A model generated the notes under the pieces. It searched no databases. It was given only the letters and a program-made list of their open reading frames with translations, and was not told the DNA's origin. Shown piece by piece: positions 38,883 to 47,843 of a stretch of 64,000 bases of DNA (positions are counted from its first letter, which is position 1; every line of letters starts with the position of its first letter). The stretch is from assembly GCF_001690705.1 (NCBI RefSeq), contig NZ_LZGK01000013.1, positions 124,001 through 188,000 of the forward strand, in the 5' to 3' direction. The stretch is from Gilliamella sp. wkB178 (lineage in GTDB: Bacteria; Pseudomonadota; Gammaproteobacteria; Enterobacterales; Orbaceae). Made by a program: the position numbers and the translations under genes.

Positions 38883-40016
38883 TTACAGAAAAATTTCTAA
38901 TAACGAATTTAGAAATAATTTACCATGTTCAGTTATTTGCCAATTTTGTTTATCCTCAGTTATATAATTTTTTTCAATAGCGTTGGTTATCTGTTTATTA
39001 ATAGTTTGTAAAGGCAAAAAGGTTCGCAGTTCAAATTCCTCTTTAGGTGTTGGTTCAAATAATCTGAACCGATTCATAAAAAATTCAAATGGCAAATCTT
39101 CTTGAGATACACAATATGATTTTTCTAAATAATGTCCTTCTAAATATCCTTTAGGATGGCGGGTTTTAATTGTACGAATAATTTGTCCATCTTTTTGAGT
39201 AATTTTTCCATGTGCTCCACAACCAATGCCTAGATAGTCGCCAAATCGCCAATAGTTTAAGTTATGTTGGCATTGATAGTTGGGTTTGGCATAAGCTGAG
39301 GTTTCATACTGTAGATAACCATTATTTACCAATAGTTGATGTCCTTGTTGATAAATTTCCCAAAGTAAATCATCATTAGGTAAAATGGGTGGTTTTGAAC
39401 CAAATAATGTATTTGGTTCAATGGTTAGTTGGTACCAAGATAAATGTGGAGGATTAATTTCAATTGCTTGTTTTAAATCAAACAAAGCATCATCAATATT
39501 TTGATTTGGTAAACCATGCATTAAATCTAGATTAAAACAATGCAAATTTACATTATGAGCGAATTTAGCAGCTGTAATCGCTTCTTTCGAATTATGTACT
39601 CGGCCTAATTTTAAAAGTTTATCATTTTGAAAACTCTGCACACCAATTGAAATTCGATTGATACCTGCTTGTTGATATCCTTTAAATCTCTCTATATCAA
39701 CAGAATTTGGATTTGCCTCAATAGTAATTTCGGCCTTTTTTTCAATCGGCATAATATGATTGATATTTAATAATAATTGATAAATAAGTTCAGCAGTAAA
39801 AAGACTTGGAGTACCACCACCTATAAAAATAGAATGTATTACTCGGTCGTTACAAAATTTTATATCTTGTTGTAAGTCTTTAATTAAATGGTGTATATAA
39901 GCGTTATAATCAGGTGTTTTTTTTAGAGTGTGAGAATTAAAATCACAATAAGGGCATTTTTGTATACACCAAGGCATATGAATATACAAACTTATTGTTT
40001 TTTTATGTTGAAACAT
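38883..40016 (-). CDS. hemW: Heme chaperone HemW (radical SAM protein)
   Basis: A 377-residue radical-SAM relative of coproporphyrinogen dehydrogenase that binds heme and delivers it to membrane enzymes. The cluster motif is CIQKCPYC in IHMPWCIQKCPYCDFNSH; GGGTPSL and IEANPNS follow; GCGAHGKIT, YWRFGDYLGIG and the C-terminal HGKLFLNSLLEI are conserved with E. coli HemW (YggW). It lacks the fourth-cysteine arrangement of true HemN. A GGGA ribosome site precedes the ATG. In E. coli hemW follows rdgB; here it is alone. Confidence 0.95.
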   Translation of the reverse strand: MFQHKKTISLYIHMPWCIQKCPYCDFNSHTLKKTPDYNAYIHHLIKDLQQDIKFCNDRVIHSIFIGGGTPSLFTAELIYQLLLNINHIMPIEKKAEITIEANPNSVDIERFKGYQQAGINRISIGVQSFQNDKLLKLGRVHNSKEAITAAKFAHNVNLHCFNLDLMHGLPNQNIDDALFDLKQAIEINPPHLSWYQLTIEPNTLFGSKPPILPNDDLLWEIYQQGHQLLVNNGYLQYETSAYAKPNYQCQHNLNYWRFGDYLGIGCGAHGKITQKDGQIIRTIKTRHPKGYLEGHYLEKSYCVSQEDLPFEFFMNRFRLFEPTPKEEFELRTFLPLQTINKQITNAIEKNYITEDKQNWQITEHGKLFLNSLLEIFL

Positions 40017-40207
40017 ATGCTTTCCCGGAGAATTATACCTAGATAACTAATTAATAATTAGCTTATTATTTTAACCTGATTCTAATAAAAAATCTCTTTT
40101 GTGCATATTAACCATTGTTATAATTAATGGAATGAGAGTACAATCAAATGCAAAACGATTATAATAAATTGTAATTTTATTTAAATTTTTGTTAGTGAGG
40201 AGGAAGT

Positions 40208-41080
40208 ATGAGTATTATTAAGGAAATATTAGACTGTTTTGAATCGGGAAAATCATTAAGTTCGTCGGTTAAACAATCAAAATTTGGTGAATTACCTATT
40301 TTAGTTATAAAACACAAAATTTGTTCAGCAGCAGTTTGTCTACAAGGCGCACATTTATTATTTTGGCAACCTGTTGCAGAATCGACCCCTGTAATATGGT
40401 TGAGTAATAAAACTTTTTTACAAAAAGGCACTGCAATTCGTGGGGGTGTACCTATTTGTTGGCCTTGGTTTGGAAAATCAGGAGACCCAATGCATGGCTT
40501 TGCTCGACTTGTCGAATGGACGTTAGAGTCATGCACAGAAGATGAAAATGGAGTTGATTTGCTTTTAACATTAACAAATAATCAACAAACTGAACCATTT
40601 TTTTCAAAACCTTTCAATATTTCCCTTACAATTCATATAGGTAAAATTTGTCAGATAACATTAAGTTGTGAAGGTGATTTTGAGGCAACTAGTGCATTAC
40701 ATACTTATTTTGGAATTGATGATATTACTAATGTTGTTGTCAAAGGCCTTGGTGAAACGTATCAGGAACGACTGGCTATAGAGAATAAGCCTTCGGTTGT
40801 TGGAGAATTAACTTTTAATCAAGAGGTTGACCGTATATACACTAATGCCAATCATATAATAACTATAACCGATAGCCACCGAACAATCCAATTAACAAAT
40901 ACTAATGCAAGTGATGTAGTCACTTGGAATCCATGGATTGAGAAAGCTAAATCGATGGTAGATTTTGCAGATGAAGAATATAAAACTATGGTTTGTGTTG
41001 AAACGGGTTGTATTAATAATGTGTTAAAATTGTCACCAACTAAAAAAACAACTTATGGTTTCAAAATAGAAGTTATCTAA
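40208..41080 (+). CDS. yeaD: Glucose-6-phosphate 1-epimerase
   Basis: Aldose-1-epimerase-fold enzyme that interconverts the anomers of glucose 6-phosphate. The 290 residues contain the family motifs AIRGGVPICWPWFG, MHGFARLVEW, LHTYFGIDDI (catalytic His) and VCVETGCINN (catalytic Glu). Excellent ribosome site GAGGAGG. Position ahead of rplY and zwf-pgl places it near the enzymes that use beta-glucose 6-phosphate, though rplY and its terminator stand between. Confidence 0.93.
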   Translation: MSIIKEILDCFESGKSLSSSVKQSKFGELPILVIKHKICSAAVCLQGAHLLFWQPVAESTPVIWLSNKTFLQKGTAIRGGVPICWPWFGKSGDPMHGFARLVEWTLESCTEDENGVDLLLTLTNNQQTEPFFSKPFNISLTIHIGKICQITLSCEGDFEATSALHTYFGIDDITNVVVKGLGETYQERLAIENKPSVVGELTFNQEVDRIYTNANHIITITDSHRTIQLTNTNASDVVTWNPWIEKAKSMVDFADEEYKTMVCVETGCINNVLKLSPTKKTTYGFKIEVI

Positions 41081-41148
41081 TATATAACTCAATATAAATC
41101 TATATTAAGTTTTTATATTATTTTATCACTTAGAAACTGATTATTTAA

Positions 41149-41177
41149 TTGCGTTTACAAAGATAAGGCTTTATAAT
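41149..41177 (+). promoter_or_regulatory. Sigma-70 promoter for rplY
   Basis: TTGCGT (41149-41154), exactly 17 bases, perfect TATAAT (41172-41177). The transcript would carry a leader of about 80 bases before rplY. Confidence 0.8.
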
Positions 41178-41184
41178 CGCTCAC

Positions 41185-41237
41185 GCTTTTTAAAGCACTA
41201 ATTTGACAACCAATTACTGGGTCGCCTGTAATTGGTT
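41185..41237 (+). promoter_or_regulatory. rplY mRNA leader with two hairpins
   Basis: The leader folds into a short hairpin (GCTTT/AAAGC, 41185-41196) and a larger one, AACCAATTAC (41208-41217) with GTAATTGGTT (41228-41237) and a 10-base loop TGGGTCGCCT. In E. coli L25 autogenously represses its mRNA through a structured leader; a similar role here is inference from position and structure. Confidence 0.5.
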
Positions 41238-41264
41238 TTATTAAAGAAACTAAGAGAAATAAGC

Positions 41265-41549
41265 ATGTTTACATTAAAAGCAGAAGTTAGAAAAGAGCAT
41301 GGTAAGGGTGCGAGCCGCCGCCTGCGCAACGCTGGTCAATTTCCAGCCATTATTTATGGTGGAACAGAACCCGCAATCTCAGTGATCCTTGATCATAATC
41401 AGATTTTTAATATGCAAGAAAAACCAGAGTTTTACTCTGAAGTTTTAACTATTGAAGTTGACGGTAAAGCAGTTAAAGTTAAAGTACAAGCAGTACAACG
41501 ACACCCATTTAAACCAAAATTAGTTCATATGGACTTTGTTCGCGTTTAA
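41265..41549 (+). CDS. rplY: 50S ribosomal protein L25
   Basis: Binds 5S rRNA in the large subunit. The ATG at 41265 gives exactly 94 residues, [20 protein letters not shown] to [11 protein letters not shown], the E. coli length and ends; an upstream in-frame ATG at 41232 lies inside the leader hairpin and is rejected. This is the short L25 form without the CTC extension. Own promoter, leader and terminator. Confidence 0.98.
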   Translation: MFTLKAEVRKEHGKGASRRLRNAGQFPAIIYGGTEPAISVILDHNQIFNMQEKPEFYSEVLTIEVDGKAVKVKVQAVQRHPFKPKLVHMDFVRV

Positions 41550-41591
41550 TTTATTTATTCGTTGGTGTCATTTCCAATGACAATACTAGCT

Positions 41592-41619
41592 AAAAGGTCA
41601 CCCGTTTAGGTGACCTTTT
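41592..41619 (+). terminator. Terminator after rplY
   Basis: AAAAGGTCACC (41592-41602), loop CGTTTA, GGTGACCTTTT (41609-41619), then G and six T's. Confidence 0.9.
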
Positions 41620-41746
41620 GTTTTTTCTATTTGAGAGTAATTATAAGTTAAGGCTAATGCCTATTATTATGATTTATATAATTAACTGGATCTACACCTA
41701 CGATCTTACATAATAATTATTCTTTATACCATTTTAGGAGAAAAAC

Positions 41747-43207
41747 ATGCCTGATATCCTAGCTTGTGATTTAGTAATATTTGGGGCTAAAGGGGATTTG
41801 ACTAGACGTAAATTATTACCATCTTTATATCAACTGGAAAAATGTGGAAAATTACCTAATAAAACAAAAATTTTAGGTGTAGGTCGTGCCGATTGGGATC
41901 ATGCAGCTTATGCTGAAATAGCAAAAGATGCACTTATTACATTTATGTCGGAACCATTAGATGAAGAAATTTGGGAGAAATTTAGTCAACGACTTAATTT
42001 TCATAAATTAGATGTAAATGAAACATCTGCTTTTGAGGGGTTAAAGCAGAAACTTGATCAAAATTATCCTGCAATTTTCTACTTTGCTATGCATCCAGGG
42101 GCTTTTGGTACCATTTGTCAAGGGTTAGCTGAAGCAGGATTAAACCAAGCACAAAATCGTATAGTTATGGAAAAACCACTTGGTACTGATTTACAATCGT
42201 CACGTGAAATTAATGATTCAGTTGCTAAATTTTTTGATGAGTCACAGGTTTACCGAATTGACCATTATTTAGGCAAAGAATCAGTTTTAAACTTATTAGC
42301 ATTACGTTTTGCCAACACATTTTTTGCATCATTTTGGGATCGTAATTTTATTGATCATGTTGAAATTACGGTGGCAGAACAAGTAGGTATTGAAGGTCGT
42401 TGGGGATATTTTGATAAAGCTGGGCAAATGCGAGATATGGTACAAAATCACTTGTTACAAATTTTGACTATGATTGCTATGTCTCCCCCCGCTAATCTAG
42501 GAGATGATAGTCTACGTAGTGAAAAGATAGCCGTGCTTAATGCTCTTAGACCAATTGATAAAAATAATGTTCGAGAGAAAGTTGTTCGTGGTCAATATAC
42601 AGCTGGCTTTGTTAATGGTATTAATGTTCCCGGTTATTTAGAAGAAGATGGTTCAAATAAAGAAAGTAACACTGAAACCTTTGTTGCAATTAGAGTTGAT
42701 ATTGATAATTGGCGTTGGGCAGGTGTACCATTTTACTTACGTACTGGAAAGCGATTACCTACTAAATGTTCGGAAGTGGTTGTTTATTTTAAATCATTAC
42801 CACTTAATTTATTTAATGACTCTTATCCGCAATTACCACAAAATAAATTAACTATTCGTTTGCAACCAGAAGATGGTATGGATATCGAAATTTTAAATAA
42901 AGTACCAGGATTAGATAGTACTCATAACTTACAAACAACTAAGCTAGATTTAAGCTATAGTGAAACTTTTCATCAACATAGTGCAGATGCATATGAACGT
43001 TTATTACTTGAAGTAATGCGTGGACGCCAAGCATTATTTGTGCATCGTGACGAAGTGGAAGCTGCATGGAAGTGGGTTGACTCAATCATTAATGCATGGA
43101 ATGCAGATAATGAATCCCCAAAAACATATCAAGCAGGTACTTGGGGGCCAGTTGCCTCTGTAGCTTTAATCACAAAAGATGGATATTCGTGGCACGAATT
43201 TGAATAA
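41747..43207 (+). CDS. zwf: Glucose-6-phosphate 1-dehydrogenase
   Basis: First enzyme of the oxidative pentose phosphate pathway; oxidises glucose 6-phosphate with NADP. The 486 residues carry the cofactor motif GAKGDLTRRKLLPSLY, the EKPLGTD loop, and the active-site signature RIDHYLGKE with its catalytic histidine. AGGAG ribosome site. The stop overlaps an ATG of the pgl frame, so the two are coupled. The cassette supplies NADPH and 6-phosphogluconate; the next enzyme (gnd or edd) is not in the window. Confidence 0.98.
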   Translation: MPDILACDLVIFGAKGDLTRRKLLPSLYQLEKCGKLPNKTKILGVGRADWDHAAYAEIAKDALITFMSEPLDEEIWEKFSQRLNFHKLDVNETSAFEGLKQKLDQNYPAIFYFAMHPGAFGTICQGLAEAGLNQAQNRIVMEKPLGTDLQSSREINDSVAKFFDESQVYRIDHYLGKESVLNLLALRFANTFFASFWDRNFIDHVEITVAEQVGIEGRWGYFDKAGQMRDMVQNHLLQILTMIAMSPPANLGDDSLRSEKIAVLNALRPIDKNNVREKVVRGQYTAGFVNGINVPGYLEEDGSNKESNTETFVAIRVDIDNWRWAGVPFYLRTGKRLPTKCSEVVVYFKSLPLNLFNDSYPQLPQNKLTIRLQPEDGMDIEILNKVPGLDSTHNLQTTKLDLSYSETFHQHSADAYERLLLEVMRGRQALFVHRDEVEAAWKWVDSIINAWNADNESPKTYQAGTWGPVASVALITKDGYSWHEFE

Positions 43208-43221
43208 TGGGGAATTCTAAC

Positions 43222-43923
43222 ATGTTTACATTAAACAAATTTACAAATAGTCAATTATTAATAGAAGATTTAGTTGCAAATATTGTAAGAGAGTTAAAAC
43301 TTGCAATTAGCCAAACAGGACGTGCCTCGATAGCTGTTTCAGGAGGTAAAACACCAATCCCTTTATTTACTCTACTTAGTCGACAAGATTTAAACTGGAG
43401 TAATATTTATGTGACACTAGTTGATGACAGATGGGTTGATGATACTAATGAAGCTAGTAATGAAAAATTAGTAATGACTTATTTATTACAAAATAAGGCA
43501 CAATTTGCAAATTTTATTGGTTTAAAAAATAGTTGTAATAATCCATTTGATGGAGCTGAAATAACAGATAAAGTATTAACCACCAAAATGCCGCTACCAT
43601 TTGATGTTCTCATTTTAGGTATGGGTGATGATGGACATACCGCATCACTTTTTCCTGGTGCAGCTAATTTAATGGCAGGTTTAGATATGAATTCAGGTAG
43701 AAAAGTTATTGGAATGACACCCATAACGGCACCATTTGATCGCATTACATTAACATTACCAACTATATTAGAAAGTAAAAATATTTACTTACATTTGATT
43801 GGTCAAAGCAAAATGGATGTATTAGAGAAAGCAGAAAAAAATGATGATGTCAGTGAAATGCCAATTCGTGCCATTATACTTCAAGATAAAGTTAATGTGA
43901 CTGGATTTTGGTCAGCTATTTAA
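43222..43923 (+). CDS. pgl: 6-phosphogluconolactonase, DevB type
   Basis: Hydrolyses the lactone made by Zwf. The 233 residues have the NagB/DevB fold markers AVSGGKTPIPLF, LVDDRWV and ILGMGDDGHTASLFPG. This is the DevB-type enzyme found beside zwf in many bacteria, not the beta-propeller Pgl (YbhE) of E. coli. The ATG at 43222 has GGGGA in front and starts MFTLNKF; the ATG at 43207 overlapping the zwf stop would add five residues and is the alternative. Confidence 0.95.
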   Translation: MFTLNKFTNSQLLIEDLVANIVRELKLAISQTGRASIAVSGGKTPIPLFTLLSRQDLNWSNIYVTLVDDRWVDDTNEASNEKLVMTYLLQNKAQFANFIGLKNSCNNPFDGAEITDKVLTTKMPLPFDVLILGMGDDGHTASLFPGAANLMAGLDMNSGRKVIGMTPITAPFDRITLTLPTILESKNIYLHLIGQSKMDVLEKAEKNDDVSEMPIRAIILQDKVNVTGFWSAI

Positions 43924-43935
43924 TATTTACATTGA

Positions 43936-43959
43936 TTTTGCTGGCATAAGCCAGCAAAA
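43936..43959 (+). terminator. Hairpin after pgl
   Basis: TTTTGCTGGC (43936-43945), loop ATAA, GCCAGCAAAA (43950-43959), 13 bp past the pgl stop. The following U-tract is weak. Confidence 0.6.
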
Positions 43960-44198
43960 CTATATTGATAAAAATTCTAACTTTTTTAAATATTTTATTC
44001 ATAAACAGAAAAATGAGTATTTTTTAATAATATTTGATAATCATTTCAAATTATAACCATTAATTCATCTTTACACTTTTTTCCCTAATTAAACAAATTA
44101 TTACTCATTACAATTTATACCTTTTATAAATGCCTAAAAAATATCTTTAATATTTCATAAATTAATTAATCAAAAAACTATTATTTTTTTCACTTTTG

Positions 44199-44223
44199 TG
44201 GTAAAAAGTGGGAATAAGTGGTG
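44199..44223 (+). promoter_or_regulatory. Three MraZ-binding boxes
   Basis: TGGTA-N5-TGGGA-N5-TGGTG: three direct repeats spaced exactly ten bases start to start, the pattern MraZ recognises (TGGGN repeats separated by five bases). They are 75 bp before the mraZ start, so mraZ probably autoregulates the whole cluster. Confidence 0.8.
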
Positions 44224-44298
44224 AAATTATCTGCTTTTTTTAATTTATTGATTTTTATTAATTAAAAAATAATAAAATTTATACATAACGGTGTTTTT

Positions 44299-44745
44299 AT
44301 GTTTAGTGGTGCAATCGCAGTCAATTTAGATAGTAAAGGACGAATGGCTATTCCAACTCGTTACCGAGAATTTTTGTCTGAAGGTATGGTTTGTACGATA
44401 GGTTTATATCATGAATGTCTAACGCTGTATTCTATGTCTGAATGGGAAAACATCGAACAACAACTCTCAACATTATCAACAATTGTTGAAGCTGAACGTA
44501 GGATTAAACGATTACTATTAGGTTATGCAACTGAGTGTCCAATGGATAATTCTGGACGAATATTATTACCATCAACATTAAGAACCTATGCAAGATTAGA
44601 AAAATATATCATGTTTGTTGGTCAATCTAATAAATTTGAAATTTGGGATGAGGCTGTTTGGTATCAACAAATTAATGATGATATTGCGGCGCTTCCAACA
44701 GATATTGAAAAATTATCAGACAATTTAAAAAGTTTAACTATTTAG
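44299..44745 (+). CDS. mraZ: Transcriptional regulator MraZ
   Basis: A 148-residue protein of two SpoVT/AbrB-like half-domains that forms a ring and represses the dcw cluster. The repeats are seen as [18 protein letters not shown] (about 6-23) and [19 protein letters not shown] (about 80-98). It starts the dcw cluster and has MraZ boxes upstream. rsmH follows after 13 bp. Confidence 0.97.
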   Translation: MFSGAIAVNLDSKGRMAIPTRYREFLSEGMVCTIGLYHECLTLYSMSEWENIEQQLSTLSTIVEAERRIKRLLLGYATECPMDNSGRILLPSTLRTYARLEKYIMFVGQSNKFEIWDEAVWYQQINDDIAALPTDIEKLSDNLKSLTI

Positions 44746-44758
44746 GATAAGTCAAAGA

Positions 44759-45700
44759 ATGATGGATTATCAGCATAAGACAGTTTTATTAAATGAAGCT
44801 GTTACATCATTAAATATAAAAAAAAATGGTATTTATGTTGATGGTACTTTTGGCCGAGGCGGGCACTCTAAGTTAATTCTTGAACAATTAGGGGATAAAG
44901 GACGATTAATTGCAATTGATCGGGATGAGCGAGCTCAACAATCCGCTTTGTTGATTAAAGATCCTCGTTTTTCTTTTATTTTAGGTGAATTTTCAAATAT
45001 ATATCAATATATTGATAATTTAAAATTATTAGGCAAAATCGATGGTTTTCTGTTAGACCTAGGGGTGTCATCGCCACAATTAGACGATCCAGAAAGAGGA
45101 TTTTCATTTATGCGCGATGGTCCACTTGATATGCGAATGAATAATCTTAAAGGTATATCAGCAAGCGAGTGGTTATTAGATAGTGGAGTTGAAGATATCG
45201 CATGGGTACTCAAAACATTTGGCGAAGAAAAATTTGCAAAACGTATCGCTCATGCAATAGTTGAACAAAACCAAATTGAACCAATAACGCGAACATTAGA
45301 ATTAGCTAAACTGATAGAAAAAGTAATTCCTAAGAAGGACAAAAATAAACATCCAGCAACTAGGAGTTTTCAGGCAATTCGTATTTATATTAATAGTGAA
45401 TTAGAGGAAGTTGAACAAGCATTAAAAAGTAGTTTATCAATACTCGCTAATAATGGGCGTCTTGCGATAATTAGTTTTCATTCTATAGAAGATAGAATAG
45501 TAAAACAGTTTATTAATAAACAAAGTAAAGGGCCTCAACTTCCTGCTGGTTTACCGCTCACAGAAGAACAAATTAAACAGTTTGGTGGAGCTAAATTAAA
45601 ATCACTTGGAAAAATTAAGCCAAGTAATGTTGAAATTAATGATAATCCGAGATCTCGGAGTGCAATATTAAGATTAGCTGAAAGGAAAAATGACCAGTAA
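44759..45700 (+). CDS. rsmH: 16S rRNA m4C1402 N4-methyltransferase
   Basis: SAM-dependent enzyme that methylates C1402 in the ribosomal P-site region. The 313 residues match the E. coli length. Motifs include [15 protein letters not shown] (SAM binding), [47 protein letters not shown] and [15 protein letters not shown]. Two ATGs (44759 and 44762) are adjacent. It overlaps ftsL by 11 bp. Confidence 0.98.
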   Translation: MMDYQHKTVLLNEAVTSLNIKKNGIYVDGTFGRGGHSKLILEQLGDKGRLIAIDRDERAQQSALLIKDPRFSFILGEFSNIYQYIDNLKLLGKIDGFLLDLGVSSPQLDDPERGFSFMRDGPLDMRMNNLKGISASEWLLDSGVEDIAWVLKTFGEEKFAKRIAHAIVEQNQIEPITRTLELAKLIEKVIPKKDKNKHPATRSFQAIRIYINSELEEVEQALKSSLSILANNGRLAIISFHSIEDRIVKQFINKQSKGPQLPAGLPLTEEQIKQFGGAKLKSLGKIKPSNVEINDNPRSRSAILRLAERKNDQ

Positions 45701-46061
45701 CCAAAACGATGATAATTACCTTAATGATATCGATAATCCCAAAAAACCATGTAAAAGTTTATTTGGATTAATTATTGGTGATTTATTAGGGCGTCAAAAA
45801 TTTTCTTTATTGTTGCTAATACTCATTATTATTTCAGCAGGAGCTGTATTAATAACAACTCAACAAGTTCGTAAACAATTGTTTGAGCGAGAACAATTAT
45901 TATTAGAGCAAGATGTATTAGAAAGTGAATGGCGTAATTTAGTAATTGAAGAGAACGTACTTGCCGATCCTAAACGAGTTGAAGACAAGGCAAAAAATCA
46001 ATTAGGTATGACTTCTGTTACTCCGCAGAATGAAACCGTTATTGTAATAAAGAGTAAATAA
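45690..46061 (+). CDS. ftsL: Cell division protein FtsL
   Basis: A 123-residue bitopic membrane protein of the FtsQLB complex. The short cytoplasmic N-terminus is followed by one membrane helix (about 38-56, [18 protein letters not shown]) and a periplasmic leucine-heptad coiled coil (about 60-100). FtsL is poorly conserved; identification rests on topology, length and position between rsmH and ftsI. The stop overlaps the ftsI ATG by one base. Confidence 0.93.
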   Translation: MTSNQNDDNYLNDIDNPKKPCKSLFGLIIGDLLGRQKFSLLLLILIIISAGAVLITTQQVRKQLFEREQLLLEQDVLESEWRNLVIEENVLADPKRVEDKAKNQLGMTSVTPQNETVIVIKSK

Positions 46062-47833
46062 TGAAGTCAGTTACTAACAATAAGAAAGATAAAAAAGTTA
46101 CCAAGGCAATTAAAATTAATAAAGCGAATAATAAAAAACAGTTTTTTACGCCCAATAGATTTTATGTGGTATATGGTTTTATTATTTTCGCTATTATTTG
46201 TTTAATAGTCAAAATGGCAATTTTACAAATAATTGAACCAGATAAATTAATTGCTGAGGGCAATAAACGCTCTCTTCGTTATCAAGATATGGATGCACCA
46301 AGAGCTATGATAACTGATCGTAATGGTCGGGCGTTAGCGGTTAGCGTGCCAATGTATGATGTTTGGGCTGATCCCAAAATTGTGGTGCAAAAGGGAGGTG
46401 TGAACGTAAATGATATTAGATGGCAAGGATTAGCAAATACACTAAATATACCTATGTCAACGCTTGAACAAAAATTAAGTAACCCAGCAATGCGTTTTGT
46501 TTATTTATCTAGACAGATTACACCAACAATATCGGATTACTTAAAAAAGTTAAAGCTACCAGGAATATCATTTGCTAAAACTTCAAAACGTTATTACCCT
46601 GCAGCAGAAAATATTGCTCAATTAATTGGATTAACAGATATTGATGAAAATGGAATTGAAAAGGGTTCCGAAGGGATCGAAAAAAGTTTTAATAAATGGT
46701 TAATCGGTGAATCAGGACAAAGAGTAGTAAGACGAGATCGAGTCGGTCGTGTCATTGAAGAATTAAAACGAACGGAAAGTGAGACAGCATCGGATTTAGC
46801 TTTGAGTATTGATGAACGATTACAATCACTTGTATACAGTGAATTAAGTCAAGCGGTTGAATTTAATAAAGCTGATAGTGGCACAGCAGTATTAATTGAT
46901 GTACATACCGGTGAGATTTTAGCAATGGCAACTAGTCCTTCTTATAATCCAAATAATCGTTCAACACTTGATTATAATTTATTGAGGAATCGCGCTGTAA
47001 CTGACGCTTTTGAACCAGGATCCACAGTTAAACCTTTAGTGGTAATGGCTGCGTTGGAAAAGAAGATCGCTGATTTAAATACAATTATAGATACCAGACC
47101 ATTCTATGTAAATCGTTATGAAATTAAAGATGTCTCATATCAAAAATCCCTGAATTTAGCTGGAATTCTTGAAAAATCTAGTAATGTTGGGGTAAGTAAA
47201 TTAGCTTTACAAATGGAATCAAGTGATGTGGTTGAGTTTTATAGCCGATTTGGGTTAGGCCAACCAACAGGCCTTGGATTAGGTGGAGAAGTAAGTGGTT
47301 CAATTGCCGCAGATAGAACAAGAAAATGGGCTGATATTGAAAGAGCAACTTTTGCTTTTGGTTATGGATTAAGTGTAACTCCTCTACAACTTGCAAGGGC
47401 ATATGCAACTATAGGTAGTTATGGTATTTATCGACCAGTTTCAATTGTAAAAGTTACTGAACCAGTTAAAGGCGAAAGAGTGGTGCAAGAGAAAATAGCT
47501 AAAACGGTAGTCCAATTAATGGAAGCCGTCGCAGTTACTGGTGGTGGTACTAAAGCATCGGTTCCTGGTTATAGTGTGGGTGTTAAGACAGGTACTGCAA
47601 AAAAATTAGCTGGTGGTCGATATGTTAATCAATATTTGGCATATACCGCTGGTATAGCGCCAGCAACAGCACCCAAATATTCGTTGGTAGTTGTTATTGA
47701 TAATCCTAAAGCAGGTCAATATTATGGTGGTTCGGTTTCTGCACCAGTGTTTAGTCGTATCATGGGTGGCGTACTTAGAACCATGAATATTAAACCAGAT
47801 CGTCAAGTTGATGGACAAATGATTATTTATTAA
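46061..47833 (+). CDS. ftsI: Septal peptidoglycan transpeptidase FtsI (PBP3)
   Basis: Crosslinks septal peptidoglycan. The 590 residues include an N-terminal membrane anchor (about 32-50), a pedestal domain (starting near RAMITDRNGRALAVS) and the transpeptidase domain with active-site Ser321 in STVK (321-324), SSN near 373 and KTGT near 509. All three penicillin-binding motifs are intact. Positively charged, Lys/Asn-rich cytoplasmic tail at the N-terminus. Confidence 0.98.
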   Translation: MKSVTNNKKDKKVTKAIKINKANNKKQFFTPNRFYVVYGFIIFAIICLIVKMAILQIIEPDKLIAEGNKRSLRYQDMDAPRAMITDRNGRALAVSVPMYDVWADPKIVVQKGGVNVNDIRWQGLANTLNIPMSTLEQKLSNPAMRFVYLSRQITPTISDYLKKLKLPGISFAKTSKRYYPAAENIAQLIGLTDIDENGIEKGSEGIEKSFNKWLIGESGQRVVRRDRVGRVIEELKRTESETASDLALSIDERLQSLVYSELSQAVEFNKADSGTAVLIDVHTGEILAMATSPSYNPNNRSTLDYNLLRNRAVTDAFEPGSTVKPLVVMAALEKKIADLNTIIDTRPFYVNRYEIKDVSYQKSLNLAGILEKSSNVGVSKLALQMESSDVVEFYSRFGLGQPTGLGLGGEVSGSIAADRTRKWADIERATFAFGYGLSVTPLQLARAYATIGSYGIYRPVSIVKVTEPVKGERVVQEKIAKTVVQLMEAVAVTGGGTKASVPGYSVGVKTGTAKKLAGGRYVNQYLAYTAGIAPATAPKYSLVVVIDNPKAGQYYGGSVSAPVFSRIMGGVLRTMNIKPDRQVDGQMIIY

Positions 47834-47843
47834 TAGGTGGAAA

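Larger units (their letters stand above)
43924..44298 (+). other. 375-bp region upstream of mraZ
   Basis: Contains the hairpin after pgl, about 220 bases of extremely AT-rich sequence with no ORF, and the three MraZ boxes at 44199-44223. I could not pick one convincing -35/-10 pair here, although the dcw promoter must lie in it. Confidence 0.55.

Noticed and set aside
40099-40124. TTGTGC and TATAAT upstream of yeaD
   Set aside because: The spacer is only 14 bases, too short for a normal sigma-70 promoter.
40192-40536. 114-residue minus-strand ORF
   Set aside because: Antisense to the start of yeaD, which has an excellent ribosome site and family motifs.
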